A stretch of DNA of 64,000 nt from Thiorhodococcus drewsii AZ1. Its GTDB lineage: Bacteria > Pseudomonadota > Gammaproteobacteria > Chromatiales > Chromatiaceae. How positions within the stretch are numbered: position 1 is the stretch's first letter; each line of letters starts with the position of its first letter. The stretch spans positions 194,001 through 258,000 of the forward strand of contig NZ_AFWT01000001.1 in assembly GCF_000224065.1 (NCBI RefSeq), in the 5' to 3' direction. The notes beneath the pieces were generated by a model. It worked only from the letters and a program-made list of their open reading frames with translations, did no database searches and had not been told where the DNA came from. The position numbers were made by a program, and so were the translations under genes. This document shows, piece by piece, positions 36,730 through 47,034 of the stretch.

Positions 36730-38183
36730 TGCAGAACAAATCGATCGCCCAATTGGCCGCCGACCTGCGGCTGCGCACCTACTCCAGCGTCGAACTGACC
36801 AAGCACTATCTGGAGCGTATCGCGCGGCTCGACCCGCGTCTGAACAGCTTCGTTACGGTCGCGGCCGACTCGGCCCTGGTCGCCGCCGAGCGCGCCGACC
36901 AGATGTTGAAGTCCGGCGAGGCCGGCCCGCTCACCGGCATCCCGATCGCCCATAAGGACATCTTCTGCACCCAGGGCATCAAGACCAGCTGCGGCTCGCG
37001 CATGCTCGACAACTTCGTCGCGCCCTATGACGCGACCGTCGTCGAGAAATTGGCCGCCGCTGGCGCCGTGGTGCTTGGCAAGACCAACATGGACGAATTC
37101 GCCATGGGGTCGAGCAACGAGACCAGTTTCTACGGACCGGTCAAGAATCCCTGGGACGAGACCAAGGTGCCCGGAGGCTCCTCGGGCGGTTCGGCGGCAG
37201 CCGTCGCCGCGCGTCTGTGCGCCGTTGCCACCGGGACCGACACTGGAGGCTCGATTCGTCAGCCGGCGGCGCTGTGCGGCATCACCGGCATCAAGCCCAC
37301 CTACGGGCGTTGCTCGCGCTGGGGCATGATCGCCTTCGCCTCCTCGCTCGACCAGGCTGGCGTCATGGCGCGCTCCGCCGCCGATGCGGCCTTCCTCCTC
37401 GACGAGATGGCCGGCTTCGACAGCCGCGATTCCACCAGTGCCAACGTCCCGGTGCCGGACTATGTCGATGCGCTCGACGACGGCATCAAGGGCCTGAAGA
37501 TCGGTCTGCCCAAGGAATACTTTGGGGACGGACTCGACAGCCGCGTCGCCGCCGTCATCCAGGATGCGATCAAGGAGTACGAGCGACTCGGTGCCGAGAT
37601 CGTCGAGATCAGTCTGCCCAACAGCCCGCTCTCGGTTCCCGTCTATTACGTGGTTGCGCCGGCCGAGTGCTCGTCCAACCTGGCCCGCTTCGATGGGGTG
37701 CGCTACGGGCATCGCTGCGAGAATCCGGAGGATCTCGAAGACCTCTACAAGCGCAGTCGCGCCGAAGGCTTCGGGGCCGAGGTTCAGCGTCGCATCATGA
37801 TCGGCGCCTACGTGCTGTCCGCCGGGTACTACGATGCCTATTACCTCAAGGCGCAGAAGATCCGTCATCTCATCGCCGACGATTTCAAGCGCGCCTTCGA
37901 GCAGGTCGACGTCATCATGGGACCCACCAGCCCCACCACGGCCTTTCCTATCGGCGACAAGATGGACGATCCGGTGTCCATGTACCTCAACGACATCTAC
38001 ACCATCGCCACCAACCTCGCGGGCCTGCCGGGGATGTCGATCCCTGTCGCGCCGGTCGACGGCATGCCGGTCGGATTGCAGATCATCGGCAACTATTTCG
38101 ACGAGGCCCGGTTGCTCAACGTCGCGCATCAGTTCCAGCACGCGACGCATTGGCACCAGGCTGCGCCGGCTGGGTTCGAGTAA
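36729..38183 (+). CDS. gatA: Asp/Glu-tRNA amidotransferase subunit A
   Basis: 484 residues of the amidase-signature family. The Lys-Ser-Ser triad is seen in IPIAHKDIF (Lys), [13 protein letters not shown] (Ser) and [24 protein letters not shown] (catalytic Ser). It releases ammonia from glutamine and feeds it to GatB. Coupled to gatC by a one-base overlap. Confidence 0.98.
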   Translation: MQNKSIAQLAADLRLRTYSSVELTKHYLERIARLDPRLNSFVTVAADSALVAAERADQMLKSGEAGPLTGIPIAHKDIFCTQGIKTSCGSRMLDNFVAPYDATVVEKLAAAGAVVLGKTNMDEFAMGSSNETSFYGPVKNPWDETKVPGGSSGGSAAAVAARLCAVATGTDTGGSIRQPAALCGITGIKPTYGRCSRWGMIAFASSLDQAGVMARSAADAAFLLDEMAGFDSRDSTSANVPVPDYVDALDDGIKGLKIGLPKEYFGDGLDSRVAAVIQDAIKEYERLGAEIVEISLPNSPLSVPVYYVVAPAECSSNLARFDGVRYGHRCENPEDLEDLYKRSRAEGFGAEVQRRIMIGAYVLSAGYYDAYYLKAQKIRHLIADDFKRAFEQVDVIMGPTSPTTAFPIGDKMDDPVSMYLNDIYTIATNLAGLPGMSIPVAPVDGMPVGLQIIGNYFDEARLLNVAHQFQHATHWHQAAPAGFE

Positions 38184-38199
38184 GGATTCATCGCTGTAG

Positions 38200-38247
38200 G
38201 GCGCAATAGCGCAGCCTATTGCGCCGTATGAATGCCGCTTCGGCGGC
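38200..38247. repeat. Two hairpins between gatA and gatB
   Basis: A perfect 10 bp stem GGCGCAATAG/CTATTGCGCC (38200-38209 with 38216-38225, loop CGCAGC) and a GCCGC-TTCG-GCGGC hairpin (38234-38247). The first looks like the dispersed palindrome family known from intergenic DNA of many proteobacteria. The gap also carries the CTTCGCGTCTTTGC motif at 38283-38296, shared with 2554-2568. No T-run follows, so read-through into gatB is expected. Confidence 0.6.
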
Positions 38248-38327
38248 TTCAATTCGGCCTTTCGACTCCATGCCTTGGCGCACTTCGCGTCTTTGCGGTT
38301 CATTTTCAGATTCAGGCAGGCCAAGCC

Positions 38328-39761
38328 ATGCAATGGGAAACCGTCATCGGTCTCGAGATCCATACCCAGCTCGCGACCCAATCCAAGATCTTTTCGGGTG
38401 CCCCGATCGCCTTCGGTGCCGAGCCCAACACCCAGGCATGCGCCATCGATCTGGGGCTGCCGGGCGTGCTGCCGGTGCTCAATGAGCAGGCGGTGACGTT
38501 TGCGGTGCGCTTCGGCAAGTCGATCGAGGCCGAGATCGCGCCGCGCTCCATCTTTGCGCGCAAGAATTACTTCTATCCGGACCTGCCGAAGGGCTATCAG
38601 ATCAGCCAGTACGAGTTACCGGTGGTCGGTAAAGGGCAGGTCGAGATCGTCCTCGACGACGGCACGGTCAAGACCATCGGCGTGACGCGCGCCCATCTGG
38701 AAGAGGATGCGGGCAAGTCGCTGCATGAGGATTTCCAGGGTTTCACCGGCATCGATCTCAATCGTGCCGGCACGCCGCTGCTGGAGATCGTCTCGGAGCC
38801 CGATATGCGTTCGCCGCAGGAGGCGGTGGCCTACGCCAAGAAGATCCATCAAATCGTGCGTTACATCGGTATCAGCGACGGCAACATGCAGGAAGGCTCC
38901 TTCCGTATGGACGCCAACGTCTCGGTGCGTCCGGTCGGTCAGGAGGCGTTCGGCACCCGTGCCGAGATCAAGAATGTCAACTCGTTCCGCTTCCTTGAGA
39001 AGGCGATCCAGTTCGAGGTCGAGCGTCAGATCGACCTGATCGAGGGCGGCGGCACCGTGGTCCAGGAGACCCGTCTCTATGATGCGGACAAGGACGAGAC
39101 GCGCTCGATGCGGACCAAGGAAGAGGCCAACGATTACCGCTATTTCCCCGATCCGGACCTGCTGCCGGTCGAAATCGACGCGGACTTCCTGGCGCGTGCG
39201 ATCGCGGATCTTCCAGAACTGCCGGACGCCAAGCGGGCGCGTTTCCAGGCCGACTATGGTCTGTCCGAGTACGACGCGGGTCTGCTGACCGCGAGCCGCG
39301 AACTGGCCGACTATTTCGAGACGGTCGCGCGCGACAGCGGCGAGCCCAAGCTGGCGGCGAACTGGGTCAGCGGGGAGCTGATGGCGGCCCTCAACAAGAC
39401 CGAGGTCGAGCTCGATGCGAGTCCGGTGAGTGCGTCCATGCTGGCTGGTCTGATTCGTCGCATCCAGGACGGGACCGTTTCGGGCAAGCTGGCCAAGCAG
39501 GTGTTCGAGGGGATGTGGAACGGCGGTGGCGACGCCGATCAGGTGATCGAGTCCCAGGGGCTCAAGCAGATCACGGACACGGGGGCCATTGAGGCCATGA
39601 TCGATGCCATCATCGCGGCCAATCCGGCCCAGGTGGAGCAGTATCGCTCGGGCAAGGACAAAATCTTCGGTTTCTTCGTCGGTCAGACGATGAAGCAGAG
39701 CGGCGGCAAGGCCAATCCGGCCCAGGTCAACGAGATCCTCAAGCGCAAGCTGCAGCGGTGA
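38328..39761 (+). CDS. gatB: Asp/Glu-tRNA amidotransferase subunit B
   Basis: 477 residues from the ATG at 38328 ([25 protein letters not shown]). The family blocks [22 protein letters not shown] and [21 protein letters not shown] are complete, as is the YqeY-like C-terminal domain. It activates the misacylated tRNA with ATP and adds ammonia from GatA. Unusually it is 144 bp from gatA, the gap holding palindromic repeats. Confidence 0.98.
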   Translation: MQWETVIGLEIHTQLATQSKIFSGAPIAFGAEPNTQACAIDLGLPGVLPVLNEQAVTFAVRFGKSIEAEIAPRSIFARKNYFYPDLPKGYQISQYELPVVGKGQVEIVLDDGTVKTIGVTRAHLEEDAGKSLHEDFQGFTGIDLNRAGTPLLEIVSEPDMRSPQEAVAYAKKIHQIVRYIGISDGNMQEGSFRMDANVSVRPVGQEAFGTRAEIKNVNSFRFLEKAIQFEVERQIDLIEGGGTVVQETRLYDADKDETRSMRTKEEANDYRYFPDPDLLPVEIDADFLARAIADLPELPDAKRARFQADYGLSEYDAGLLTASRELADYFETVARDSGEPKLAANWVSGELMAALNKTEVELDASPVSASMLAGLIRRIQDGTVSGKLAKQVFEGMWNGGGDADQVIESQGLKQITDTGAIEAMIDAIIAANPAQVEQYRSGKDKIFGFFVGQTMKQSGGKANPAQVNEILKRKLQR

Positions 39762-39815
39762 GGTCGGACCTGGATGCCGCAGCGATTTCGTCTGCGGCGT
39801 CCAGGTCACGAGTGC

Positions 39816-40673
39816 TCAGGGTGCGAACTTGTAGAGAACGTCGGTGAGTTGTCCGCGCCAGTAGGCGTGGCGACCCTCGGGCAGCATCCAGGCCGCCTCG
39901 GCACGTGTCGGGACACGGATCCCGGTGCGGGTCTCGTAGTCCCAGAAGCGGGCTTCCCAGGGCGTTTCGATCATGTCTCCATGATCGAAACGATGACGCG
40001 CCTTGGCCCGCACGCTGCGGATCATTCCGTTTTCGTCGAATTCGAAGACCAGCGACACGCAGTTGTCGCCGTCGGACAGGGTCGCCTGGGCCGATTCGTC
40101 GTCGATCGGTTCCCAGGTGACGCCCTGGCTGGGCAGCAGCTTGGTCGGGTACCAGGCCGCTTCGGCCAGGAAGCGCATGAGTTCGCCCTGCGCCATTCGG
40201 GGGCTGCCGCCTTGTTCGTTGACCTTGAACAGTCCGAGGACGGCAGCCTTCATGAGGCCTTCGCCGGCGATGTAGGCGTCGTGCACGAAGACTTGGACGC
40301 CGGGTGCGCGGCGGATGCGGGCGTCCCAGTCGAATCCCGGCCGGTGGGTACTGACGACCTGATTGGATCTGAATGGAGCCCAGCGTTCGCCATGCTCCGC
40401 CATGTTGAATTGGCCGACGTGGCCGAGTTCGGCGACCGCGATCAGGGGTTGTCCGGGCATGAGCACCGTATCGAAGAAACGCTGCACGGGTGGCGGCAGG
40501 CCCTCCAGTTCGTCGGGGCTGAAGACCCGGCTGGGCAGTTGGGATCGCGTGCCTTCGAGACGGTTGCGCAACAGGCTCGTTTCCGATTGCCAGCGTGTGA
40601 TCCCGTAGAGCAGGACCACGACCGGGACGAAGGTGAGGACGAAGAGCAGTGGTAGAACGACGCTGAGTAACAT
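39816..40673 (-). CDS. DUF6544/DUF6920-like membrane-anchored protein
   Basis: 285 residues from the ATG at 40673. An N-terminal hydrophobic helix (LLSVVLPLLFVLTFVPVVVLLYGI) is followed by a soluble domain with the pattern FDWDARIRRAPGVQVFVHDAYIAGEGLMKAAVLGLFKV and GELMRFLAEAAWYPTKLLPSQGVTWEPIDDESAQATL, which I match to the uncharacterised DUF6544-like family. Function unknown. It is convergent with gatB (54 bp) and divergent from the SLAC1 gene with 285 bp between, in which I see no clear site. Confidence 0.72.
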   Translation of the reverse strand: MLLSVVLPLLFVLTFVPVVVLLYGITRWQSETSLLRNRLEGTRSQLPSRVFSPDELEGLPPPVQRFFDTVLMPGQPLIAVAELGHVGQFNMAEHGERWAPFRSNQVVSTHRPGFDWDARIRRAPGVQVFVHDAYIAGEGLMKAAVLGLFKVNEQGGSPRMAQGELMRFLAEAAWYPTKLLPSQGVTWEPIDDESAQATLSDGDNCVSLVFEFDENGMIRSVRAKARHRFDHGDMIETPWEARFWDYETRTGIRVPTRAEAAWMLPEGRHAYWRGQLTDVLYKFAP

Positions 40674-40958
40674 AACCGCTCCTTGGATCGAATGACTGCT
40701 TGAGGCCGCATTCGAGCCGGCTGGGTCTGTGTCTGGTTTGAAAGCGGGCAGCCTAAAAGACGAAACGTTCGTCCGTCCAGTCCTCGACGCGATCCTTGGG
40801 GGTCGGTTTTGGCGCCCCGATCCGGGGTCGCGAATTCGCATGCAAGCCGCGCCTGCTCGGGATTACACTCTCGTCCATCATCCAGCCGTTTCGGATCGCT
40901 GGCGGCGTCGGCTCTATCGAGCGTCGCTCAGGCGGAGGGCGGCCGCATCGGAGTCAAC

Positions 40959-41930
40959 ATGACAGCGCAGATCGCCAGCCGTTCGAGGCTGGAACATTTC
41001 CCCATCGCCTTCTTCGCGATGGTGATGGGGTTGACCGGGCTCACCATCGGCTGGGAGAAGGCTCAGGTCATACTGGGACTCGAATGGCCGCTCGCCGATG
41101 GACTGCTCGTCTTTGCTGCGACTGTCTTTGTCCTGCTCGCGACCCTCTATCTGGGCAAGCTGCTGCTGCGCCGTGCGGCCGTACTCCAAGAGCTGCGGCA
41201 TCCGATCAAGCTCAATTTCTTTCCGACCATTTCCATCGGCCTGCTGTTGCTCGCAGCGGCCTTTCTCGACCGTCAGCCCTCGGTGAGTTTCGCGCTATGG
41301 GGTGCTGGCGCGTCGCTGCATCTGGCCTTGACCCTCTACATCATGAATGTCTGGATTCATCGCGAGCATTTTCAGGTCCACCACATGAATCCGGCCTGGT
41401 TCATTCCGGTGGTCGGAAATGCGCTGGTTCCGATTGCCGGGGTCGGTCTGGGGTTCGTCGAGGTCTCCTGGTTCTTCTTCAGCATCGGGATGCTGTTCTG
41501 GATCGTCCTGTTGTCGATTATCTTCAATCGGGTGCTGTTCCATCATCCGATCGAAGAGCGCCTGATGCCGACCCTGTTCATCCTGATCGCGCCGCCATCG
41601 GTTGGGTTCGTGGCCTACATGCAACTGGTTGAGGGGCTGGACAGCTTCGCTCGGGTGCTCTATTTCAGTGCGCTCTTCCTGACCCTGCTGCTTTTCACCC
41701 AGGCGCCGCGCTTTTTGCGCCTGAGTTTCTCGCTGACCTGGTGGGCCTACTCCTTCCCGCTCGCGGCCTTCAGCATTGCCAGTCTGGTGATGTTCGAGCG
41801 CACTGGCGTCGATTTTTACCGCTATCTCGGGGTCGGGATGCTCACCCTGTTGTCCGGCATCGTGCTGTGGCTTTTGGCCGCGACCGGGGTCGCGGTGCTC
41901 AAAGGCCGGGTTTGTCTCCCAGATCAATGA
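40959..41930 (+). CDS. SLAC1/TehA-family anion channel or transporter
   Basis: 323 residues from the ATG at 40959 with GGAG before it. Ten hydrophobic helices, with the family start LEHFPIAFFAMVMGLTGLTIGWEKA and the NPAWFIPVVGNALVPIAGVGLG block around the conserved pore. TehA/SLAC1 proteins carry small anions such as nitrate, chloride or organic acids, and some export sulfite. The substrate is not visible. The OmpA-like gene follows after 49 bp. Confidence 0.88.
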   Translation: MTAQIASRSRLEHFPIAFFAMVMGLTGLTIGWEKAQVILGLEWPLADGLLVFAATVFVLLATLYLGKLLLRRAAVLQELRHPIKLNFFPTISIGLLLLAAAFLDRQPSVSFALWGAGASLHLALTLYIMNVWIHREHFQVHHMNPAWFIPVVGNALVPIAGVGLGFVEVSWFFFSIGMLFWIVLLSIIFNRVLFHHPIEERLMPTLFILIAPPSVGFVAYMQLVEGLDSFARVLYFSALFLTLLLFTQAPRFLRLSFSLTWWAYSFPLAAFSIASLVMFERTGVDFYRYLGVGMLTLLSGIVLWLLAATGVAVLKGRVCLPDQ

Positions 41931-41979
41931 GCGCCAGCGCGGAAACCCCATTCATCCAAATGGGTCGACGGAAATCACT

Positions 41980-42792
41980 ATGTCCATGACCAATCGGCCA
42001 GCCAGATCGAGAACCCTGTTTGCGATCGGCTATCTTTTGCTGACCTTCTGTGCGGGGCTGCTGCTCGTCTATCGCGTTGATCATGGGCGGGGCACGGATG
42101 CCGAACCAGCGCGGTTTCCGGAGCCTGCTCGGCCCGAGATCGTCGAGCCGATGGCGAAGGTGACAGTGCCGCCCGCCGCCGCTTCCAGGAAGGATGGCGG
42201 GTCTGTTGCTTCCGACCCTTTTGGTGAGATGCAGCGGAGACTGCAGCGCCTGGAGGATGAAATGGCCTCGCTGCGGCGTCAGCAGACCGCTTCCTTCGAG
42301 CGCGAGCATGCGCTCATCCTTGAAGAGCTGACCTCCATCGCCAAGGCGCACCAGGATCGACTGAACCGAGCCCGCGCACTGTTGCGCGAGACCAAAGACA
42401 ATCAGGCCCGGTTGGACGCGGACCTCGCCTTCCTGCAGGCCCGTTACACGGAGGAGGGCTTGCGCGTCTCTGTGTCGGAGGCCGAGCTCGAGGCGGGGCC
42501 GGCGGGCGGCGTTTCCGAGCGCATCGCCCGGCTCGCGGATGTCCTTGCCCACAATCCGCGTCTGCGGCTGTCGTTGCGGGGGCGGGTCGATGGCGCTGGT
42601 TCAGCGTCGGGCGATCCGGTCGCGTTGGAGGCTGCCGCACGCGGGCTCCGCGATCGGCTGGTCGCCCAAGGGGGCGAGGCCGATCGGATCGAGCTGGAGA
42701 CGTTGGGCGAGGGCCGACCGAATGCCGGGGACTCGGTGTCCGAGGGGCGTGCGCGCGGTGTCTCGGTCGATGTCTATTTCATCTCGCCCTGA
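41980..42792 (+). CDS. Membrane-anchored coiled-coil protein with OmpA-like end
   Basis: 270 residues: one membrane helix (LFAIGYLLLTFCAGLLLVYRV), a Pro-rich linker, a long coiled coil (about 80-150, EMQRRLQRLEDEMASLRRQQ onward), then a C-terminal domain resembling OmpA (RLADVLAHNPRLRLSLRGRVDGAGSASGDPVALEAAARGLRDRL). The expected Asp and Arg that bind diaminopimelate are partly replaced, so peptidoglycan binding is uncertain. It may span the periplasm. Likely co-transcribed with the SLAC1 gene. Confidence 0.75.
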   Translation: MSMTNRPARSRTLFAIGYLLLTFCAGLLLVYRVDHGRGTDAEPARFPEPARPEIVEPMAKVTVPPAAASRKDGGSVASDPFGEMQRRLQRLEDEMASLRRQQTASFEREHALILEELTSIAKAHQDRLNRARALLRETKDNQARLDADLAFLQARYTEEGLRVSVSEAELEAGPAGGVSERIARLADVLAHNPRLRLSLRGRVDGAGSASGDPVALEAAARGLRDRLVAQGGEADRIELETLGEGRPNAGDSVSEGRARGVSVDVYFISP

Positions 42793-42912
42793 GCGGTGCC
42801 TCTGTTGGGCGGGTGTCAGAGGGGAAAAAACGCGAGCCCTGGTGGCGCGGGTCTTATGATCGTCGGCCCGGCTGTGGTTTAATGCCGCTTTAAGGCCGCA
42901 GACGATCAACCG

Positions 42913-43518
42913 ATGGCTTCCGAAATCTCCAGCCGCCAGGCTCGGATCGAACGCAATACCTTGGAGACCCAGATCCAGATCGAGATCGATCTCGACGGTA
43001 GCGGGTGCTCCCGTTTCCAAACCGGGGTTCCCTTCCTGGACCACATGTTGGATCAGGTCGCGCGCCATGGTCTGATCGATCTGGATATCCATGCCGTCGG
43101 CGATCTTCATATCGATGCGCATCATACGGTCGAGGACATCGGCATCACGCTCGGCCAGGCCTTGGCCAAGTCGCTGGGCGACAAGCGCGGGATCCGTCGC
43201 TACGGTCATGCCTACGTCCCCTTGGACGAGGCGCTGTCGCGCGTGGTGATCGATCTCTCGGGCCGCCCCGGGCTGGTCTACGAGGTCGACTTCAGTCGCG
43301 CCATGATCGGGGCCTTCGACGTGGATCTGTTCCAGGAGTTCTTCCACGGCCTGGTCAATCATGCCGGTATGACACTGCACATCGACAATCTGCGCGGCAC
43401 CAACGCCCACCACCAGGCCGAGACCATCTTCAAGGCCTTCGGGCGTGCGCTGCGCATGGCGGTGGAGCCCGATCCGCGCATGGCGGGCATGACGCCATCG
43501 ACCAAGGGGGCCTTGTAG
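42913..43518 (+). CDS. hisB: Imidazoleglycerol-phosphate dehydratase
   Basis: 201 residues, the monofunctional form without the N-terminal phosphatase of E. coli HisB. The metal-binding HHxxE motifs are seen in [10 protein letters not shown] and [17 protein letters not shown], with the [16 protein letters not shown] block near the start. It makes imidazole-acetol phosphate in histidine synthesis. In most relatives hisH follows; here hisA follows after 49 bp. Confidence 0.97.
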   Translation: MASEISSRQARIERNTLETQIQIEIDLDGSGCSRFQTGVPFLDHMLDQVARHGLIDLDIHAVGDLHIDAHHTVEDIGITLGQALAKSLGDKRGIRRYGHAYVPLDEALSRVVIDLSGRPGLVYEVDFSRAMIGAFDVDLFQEFFHGLVNHAGMTLHIDNLRGTNAHHQAETIFKAFGRALRMAVEPDPRMAGMTPSTKGAL

Positions 43519-43567
43519 GCCCATCCACACTGATCCGATTTTTCACGAACCGCGAGAGACCCATCCG

Positions 43568-44311
43568 GTGCTGTTGATCCCCGCAATCGATTTGAAGGAC
43601 GGGCGCTGCGTGCGCCTGCGTCAAGGCCGCATGGACGACGAAACCATTTTTTCCGACGATCCGGTCGAGATGGCCGGTCGCTGGGTGCGCGAGGGCGCGC
43701 GTCGGCTGCATCTGGTCGACCTCAACGGTGCATTCGCCGGCGAGCCGGTGAACGGCGAGGCCATCCGTGGCATCGCGGCGGCCTATCCGGATCTGCCGAT
43801 CCAGGTCGGCGGGGGCATCCGCGACGAGGCCACCATCGAGGCCTATCTCAGTGCCGGCGTGTCCTACTGCATCATCGGCACCCAGGCGGTGAAGGAGCCC
43901 GAGTTCGTCGCCCGCGCCTGTCGCGCCTTCCCCGGGCATGTGATGGTCGGGCTGGACGCCAAGGACGGTCAGGTCGCCATCAAGGGCTGGGCCGAGATTA
44001 CCCCCTATCGGGTGGATGAACTGGCCAAGCGTTTCGAGGACGATGGCGTCTCGGCCATCGTCTATACGGACATCGGACGCGACGGCATGCTGAGCGGTCC
44101 CAATGTCGAGGCGACGCGCGCCCTGGCCGAGGCCATTCGTACGCCGGTGGTCGCTTCTGGAGGCATTACCGGTATCGAGGATATTCGGGCGCTCGCCGAG
44201 GCGGCTTCGAGCGGTATCTCTGCTGCTATCACCGGGCGCGCCATCTACGAGGGTACGCTCGATTTCGCCGAGGGTCAGCGGCTCGCCGACAGTCTCCGTC
44301 AGACCGGCTGA
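43568..44311 (+). CDS. hisA: ProFAR isomerase HisA
   Basis: 247 residues from a GTG at 43568 ([19 protein letters not shown]). The (beta/alpha)8 barrel has the catalytic Asp in AIDLKDG and in [12 protein letters not shown], and phosphate loops QVGGGIR and VVASGGITG. HisF is a close relative, but the [14 protein letters not shown] and length fit HisA. It opens the ribose ring of ProFAR. The genes hisH and hisF do not flank it, unlike the usual order. Confidence 0.96.
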   Translation: MLLIPAIDLKDGRCVRLRQGRMDDETIFSDDPVEMAGRWVREGARRLHLVDLNGAFAGEPVNGEAIRGIAAAYPDLPIQVGGGIRDEATIEAYLSAGVSYCIIGTQAVKEPEFVARACRAFPGHVMVGLDAKDGQVAIKGWAEITPYRVDELAKRFEDDGVSAIVYTDIGRDGMLSGPNVEATRALAEAIRTPVVASGGITGIEDIRALAEAASSGISAAITGRAIYEGTLDFAEGQRLADSLRQTG

Positions 44312-44344
44312 GCCCACCTGCGATCGATCCCATCAGGAGCTTCC

Positions 44345-44746
44345 ATGAGCATGACTGACACCTGGCTCGATGCCATCAAATGGGACGCCGACGGGCTGGT
44401 TCCAGCCATCGCCCAGGAGGAGGGGACCGGGGTCATCCTGATGATGGCCTGGATGAATCGCGAGTCGCTATGTCTGACGCGCGAGACCGGTCACGCGGTC
44501 TATTGGTCGCGCTCGCGTGGGCGTCTATGGCACAAGGGCGAGGAATCGGGCCATCAGCAGATCGTGCGCGCGCTCCGTGTCGACTGCGATGGGGACGTCG
44601 TTTTGTTGCGGGTGGAACAGAAAGGCGGGATCGCCTGTCATACCGGGCGCCACACGTGTTTTTTCCGCGAACTGGATGCGAACGGCGACTGGGCGGAGGT
44701 TTCGCCCGTGCTCCAGGATCCGGATAGCATTTATCGCAACCCCTGA
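44345..44746 (+). CDS. hisI: Phosphoribosyl-AMP cyclohydrolase
   Basis: 133 residues, not fused to His[41 protein letters not shown] and the zinc cysteines in [10 protein letters not shown] and [16 protein letters not shown] are all present. It opens the adenine ring of PR-AMP. An ATG two codons later (44351) is also possible. The gene hisE follows after 16 bp. Confidence 0.97.
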   Translation: MSMTDTWLDAIKWDADGLVPAIAQEEGTGVILMMAWMNRESLCLTRETGHAVYWSRSRGRLWHKGEESGHQQIVRALRVDCDGDVVLLRVEQKGGIACHTGRHTCFFRELDANGDWAEVSPVLQDPDSIYRNP

Positions 44747-44762
44747 TCGGAATCCTCAGAAT

Positions 44763-45080
44763 ATGACAGATGTCTTGACGCGCCTGGCCGAAGTCCTCGA
44801 AGAACGCAAGGCTGCGGACCCGGAGTCGTCCTATGTCGCGAAGCTCTATGCCAAGGGCTTGGACGCTATCCTCAAGAAGGTGGGCGAGGAGGCGACCGAG
44901 ACGGTGATGGCGGCCAAGGATGGGGTTCCTGATAAGATTGTGTACGAGGTCGCGGATCTCTGGTTCCACACTTTGGTACTCTTGGCCCATCAGCAACTGG
45001 GGCCGGAGGCGGTGCTGGCCGAGTTGGATCGCCGCTTCGGGTTGTCCGGCTTGGAGGAAAAGGCGAGTCGGACCAAGTAA
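44763..45080 (+). CDS. hisE: Phosphoribosyl-ATP diphosphatase
   Basis: 105 residues from the ATG at 44763. An all-helical MazG-like fold with [28 protein letters not shown] and [14 protein letters not shown] carries the acidic metal residues. It hydrolyses PR-ATP to PR-AMP. Last his gene; tatA follows after 186 bp of DNA in which I see no gene or clear signal. Confidence 0.96.
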   Translation: MTDVLTRLAEVLEERKAADPESSYVAKLYAKGLDAILKKVGEEATETVMAAKDGVPDKIVYEVADLWFHTLVLLAHQQLGPEAVLAELDRRFGLSGLEEKASRTK

Positions 45081-45266
45081 ACTTGGATGCCTGTGGCGGT
45101 TCGAATCGCGAATAGAGTAGTATTACGCATTGGCTGCGGAACGCTTCGGTCGTCTCTGCGTGCCCGAACCCGCAAAAATGCGCCGGCGGGCGTGACCGAC
45201 CAGTCTTCCAAAATCGACACTGAACGACAATCGACCGCCGTTTGCCGGCTGGTCTGGAGATAAAGC

Positions 45267-45500
45267 ATGGGTGCGGGTGGAATCAGTATCTGGCAGCTTT
45301 TGATCATTCTGGTGATCGTGGTGTTGCTGTTCGGCACCAAGCGATTGAAGGGTATCGGCTCGGATCTTGGTAGTGCCGTCAAAGGTTTCCGCAGCGCCAT
45401 GTCTCAGCAGGACTCTGAGGAAGAGAGCGCCCCGCGTGCAGAGTCCTCGGTGCAGGGGGATTCCGCCAAGCCGAAGACCGAGGACAAACCTCACGTCTGA
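45267..45500 (+). CDS. tatA: Twin-arginine translocase subunit TatA
   Basis: 77 residues. Short N-terminal helix ([21 protein letters not shown]), the FG hinge, an amphipathic helix ([17 protein letters not shown]) and an acidic tail, all typical of TatA. It forms the pore for folded proteins, including exported [NiFe] hydrogenase. No tatB follows: the 233 bp before tatC contain no TatB-like frame. Confidence 0.95.
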   Translation: MGAGGISIWQLLIILVIVVLLFGTKRLKGIGSDLGSAVKGFRSAMSQQDSEEESAPRAESSVQGDSAKPKTEDKPHV

Positions 45501-45733
45501 GCACCTCTTGGAGCACGCGGGCATCGATCGGTTTAGGCCGTCGACGCCTACGGTGTCGCGATGAAGTCGTCTTTCCGGCGACGGTCGACGGAATGCCGTA
45601 TCCGGCACGATCGCCATCCGGCGATGGTTGCTGACCGGCGTCTCGTTCGATACTCCCGGCTGTTCCGGCCCACCGTCTAGCGCGTTCCAGAAGGTTCCGC
45701 GTCCACTGCTTCCTAATCGAAAGAGCGACACCC

Positions 45734-46888
45734 ATGCCCTCTGCGATGCAGCCCGACGATCCGGGCGCTGAACAGCCCTTCCTTTCCCATCTGGTCGAAT
45801 TGCGTGATCGCATGATCCGCATGTCGATCGCGGTCGGCCTGGTGGTGCTGTTGGTGTTTCCCTTCGCCAACGACCTCTACTCCTACGTAGCGGCACCCTT
45901 GCTGGCACAGCTTCCGGCCGGAAACACCATGATCGCCACTCAGGTGGCCTCCCCCTTCCTCACGCCGTTCAAGCTGGCGTTGGTTGGGGCCGTGTTTCTT
46001 TCCATGCCCTATCTGCTCTATCAGCTCTGGGCCTTCGTCGCGCCTGGGCTCTATCAGCATGAGAAGCGCCTGGCCGTGCCGCTGCTGATTTCGAGCATCC
46101 TGCTTTTCTACGTCGGTATGGCGTTCGCCTACTTCGTGGTGTTCCCGCTGGTCTTCGCATTCATGGCCGGGACTACGCCCGCCGGCGTCGAGATGATGAC
46201 CGACATCTCGTCCTATCTGGATTTCGTGCTGACGCTCTTCTTCGCCTTCGGTCTGGCGTTCGAGATTCCCATCGCGACCATCCTGCTGGTGGCCATCGGC
46301 GCCGTGACGCCTGATGTGCTCGCCAGCAAGCGGCCCTACGTCGTCGTCGGCGTCTTCGTTGTCGGCATGCTGCTGACCCCGCCCGACGTCATTTCTCAGA
46401 CCCTGCTGGCCCTGCCCATGTGGCTGCTGTTCGAGCTCGGAGTCTTCTTCTCGCGCATCCTGTTACGTCAGCGCGAGAAGGAGGGGCGGGGGCCGGGGCC
46501 GGACTCGGGTGGAGCCTTGACGACTCCCTCGGTGTCCACGTCTAAGCCTGGCGCGACCTCCGGGCCGGCGGCTGGCGGTGCGGGTCAGTCGGTTGCGGCC
46601 GGATCTTCCGAGGGCTGGCATCCTCTGAGCGAGGACGAAATGGAGGCCGAGCTCGACCTCATCGATGTCGCCGAGGGCGAATCCCGCGATCAGGACGCAC
46701 CCGTCGCCGCACCGGCTGCTGGCGGATCCGTCAATTCAATCGAGGAGAAGATTCGTCGCGCGAATCGGCTGCGAGAATTGGACAACGAGTTCGCCGCCCG
46801 CCAGGTGCTCTACGAGGTCTTGGAGGAAGGGGACGCGGATCAACGCCGGGTCGCGCGCAACATCCTGCTTCAGCTGGATCAAGGCTGA
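45734..46888 (+). CDS. tatC: TatC with long C-terminal extension
   Basis: 384 residues, about 130 more than normal. The core (1-250) has six helices and the [12 protein letters not shown] start, with the periplasmic [34 protein letters not shown] block that binds twin-arginine signals. Residues 257-300 are a Pro/Ala/Gly/Ser linker, then an acidic helix ([15 protein letters not shown]) and an end ([36 protein letters not shown]) that resembles the C-terminal domain of FimV. The tail is on the cytoplasmic side. Core function is certain, role of the tail unknown. Confidence 0.95.
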   Translation: MPSAMQPDDPGAEQPFLSHLVELRDRMIRMSIAVGLVVLLVFPFANDLYSYVAAPLLAQLPAGNTMIATQVASPFLTPFKLALVGAVFLSMPYLLYQLWAFVAPGLYQHEKRLAVPLLISSILLFYVGMAFAYFVVFPLVFAFMAGTTPAGVEMMTDISSYLDFVLTLFFAFGLAFEIPIATILLVAIGAVTPDVLASKRPYVVVGVFVVGMLLTPPDVISQTLLALPMWLLFELGVFFSRILLRQREKEGRGPGPDSGGALTTPSVSTSKPGATSGPAAGGAGQSVAAGSSEGWHPLSEDEMEAELDLIDVAEGESRDQDAPVAAPAAGGSVNSIEEKIRRANRLRELDNEFAARQVLYEVLEEGDADQRRVARNILLQLDQG

Positions 46889-47034
46889 TTGGATGTGGCT
46901 CGACCCGTTGATGGCTATTTCGGTGCCCCAGGTCGCACTTTCGCCACCTGTTTCCTGAACCTATGTGCGTATTGCTGTTATCAATGTCTTTGCTGGGATA
47001 CTATCAATCGTCATTATTGGGCGAAAGGTAGGGT

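Noticed and set aside
36702-38381. 559-codon frame on the minus strand opposite gatA
   Set aside because: Antisense to a certain gene, no ribosome site or family likeness.
38616-39809. 397-codon frame on the minus strand opposite gatB
   Set aside because: Same reason: mirror of the codon bias of gatB.
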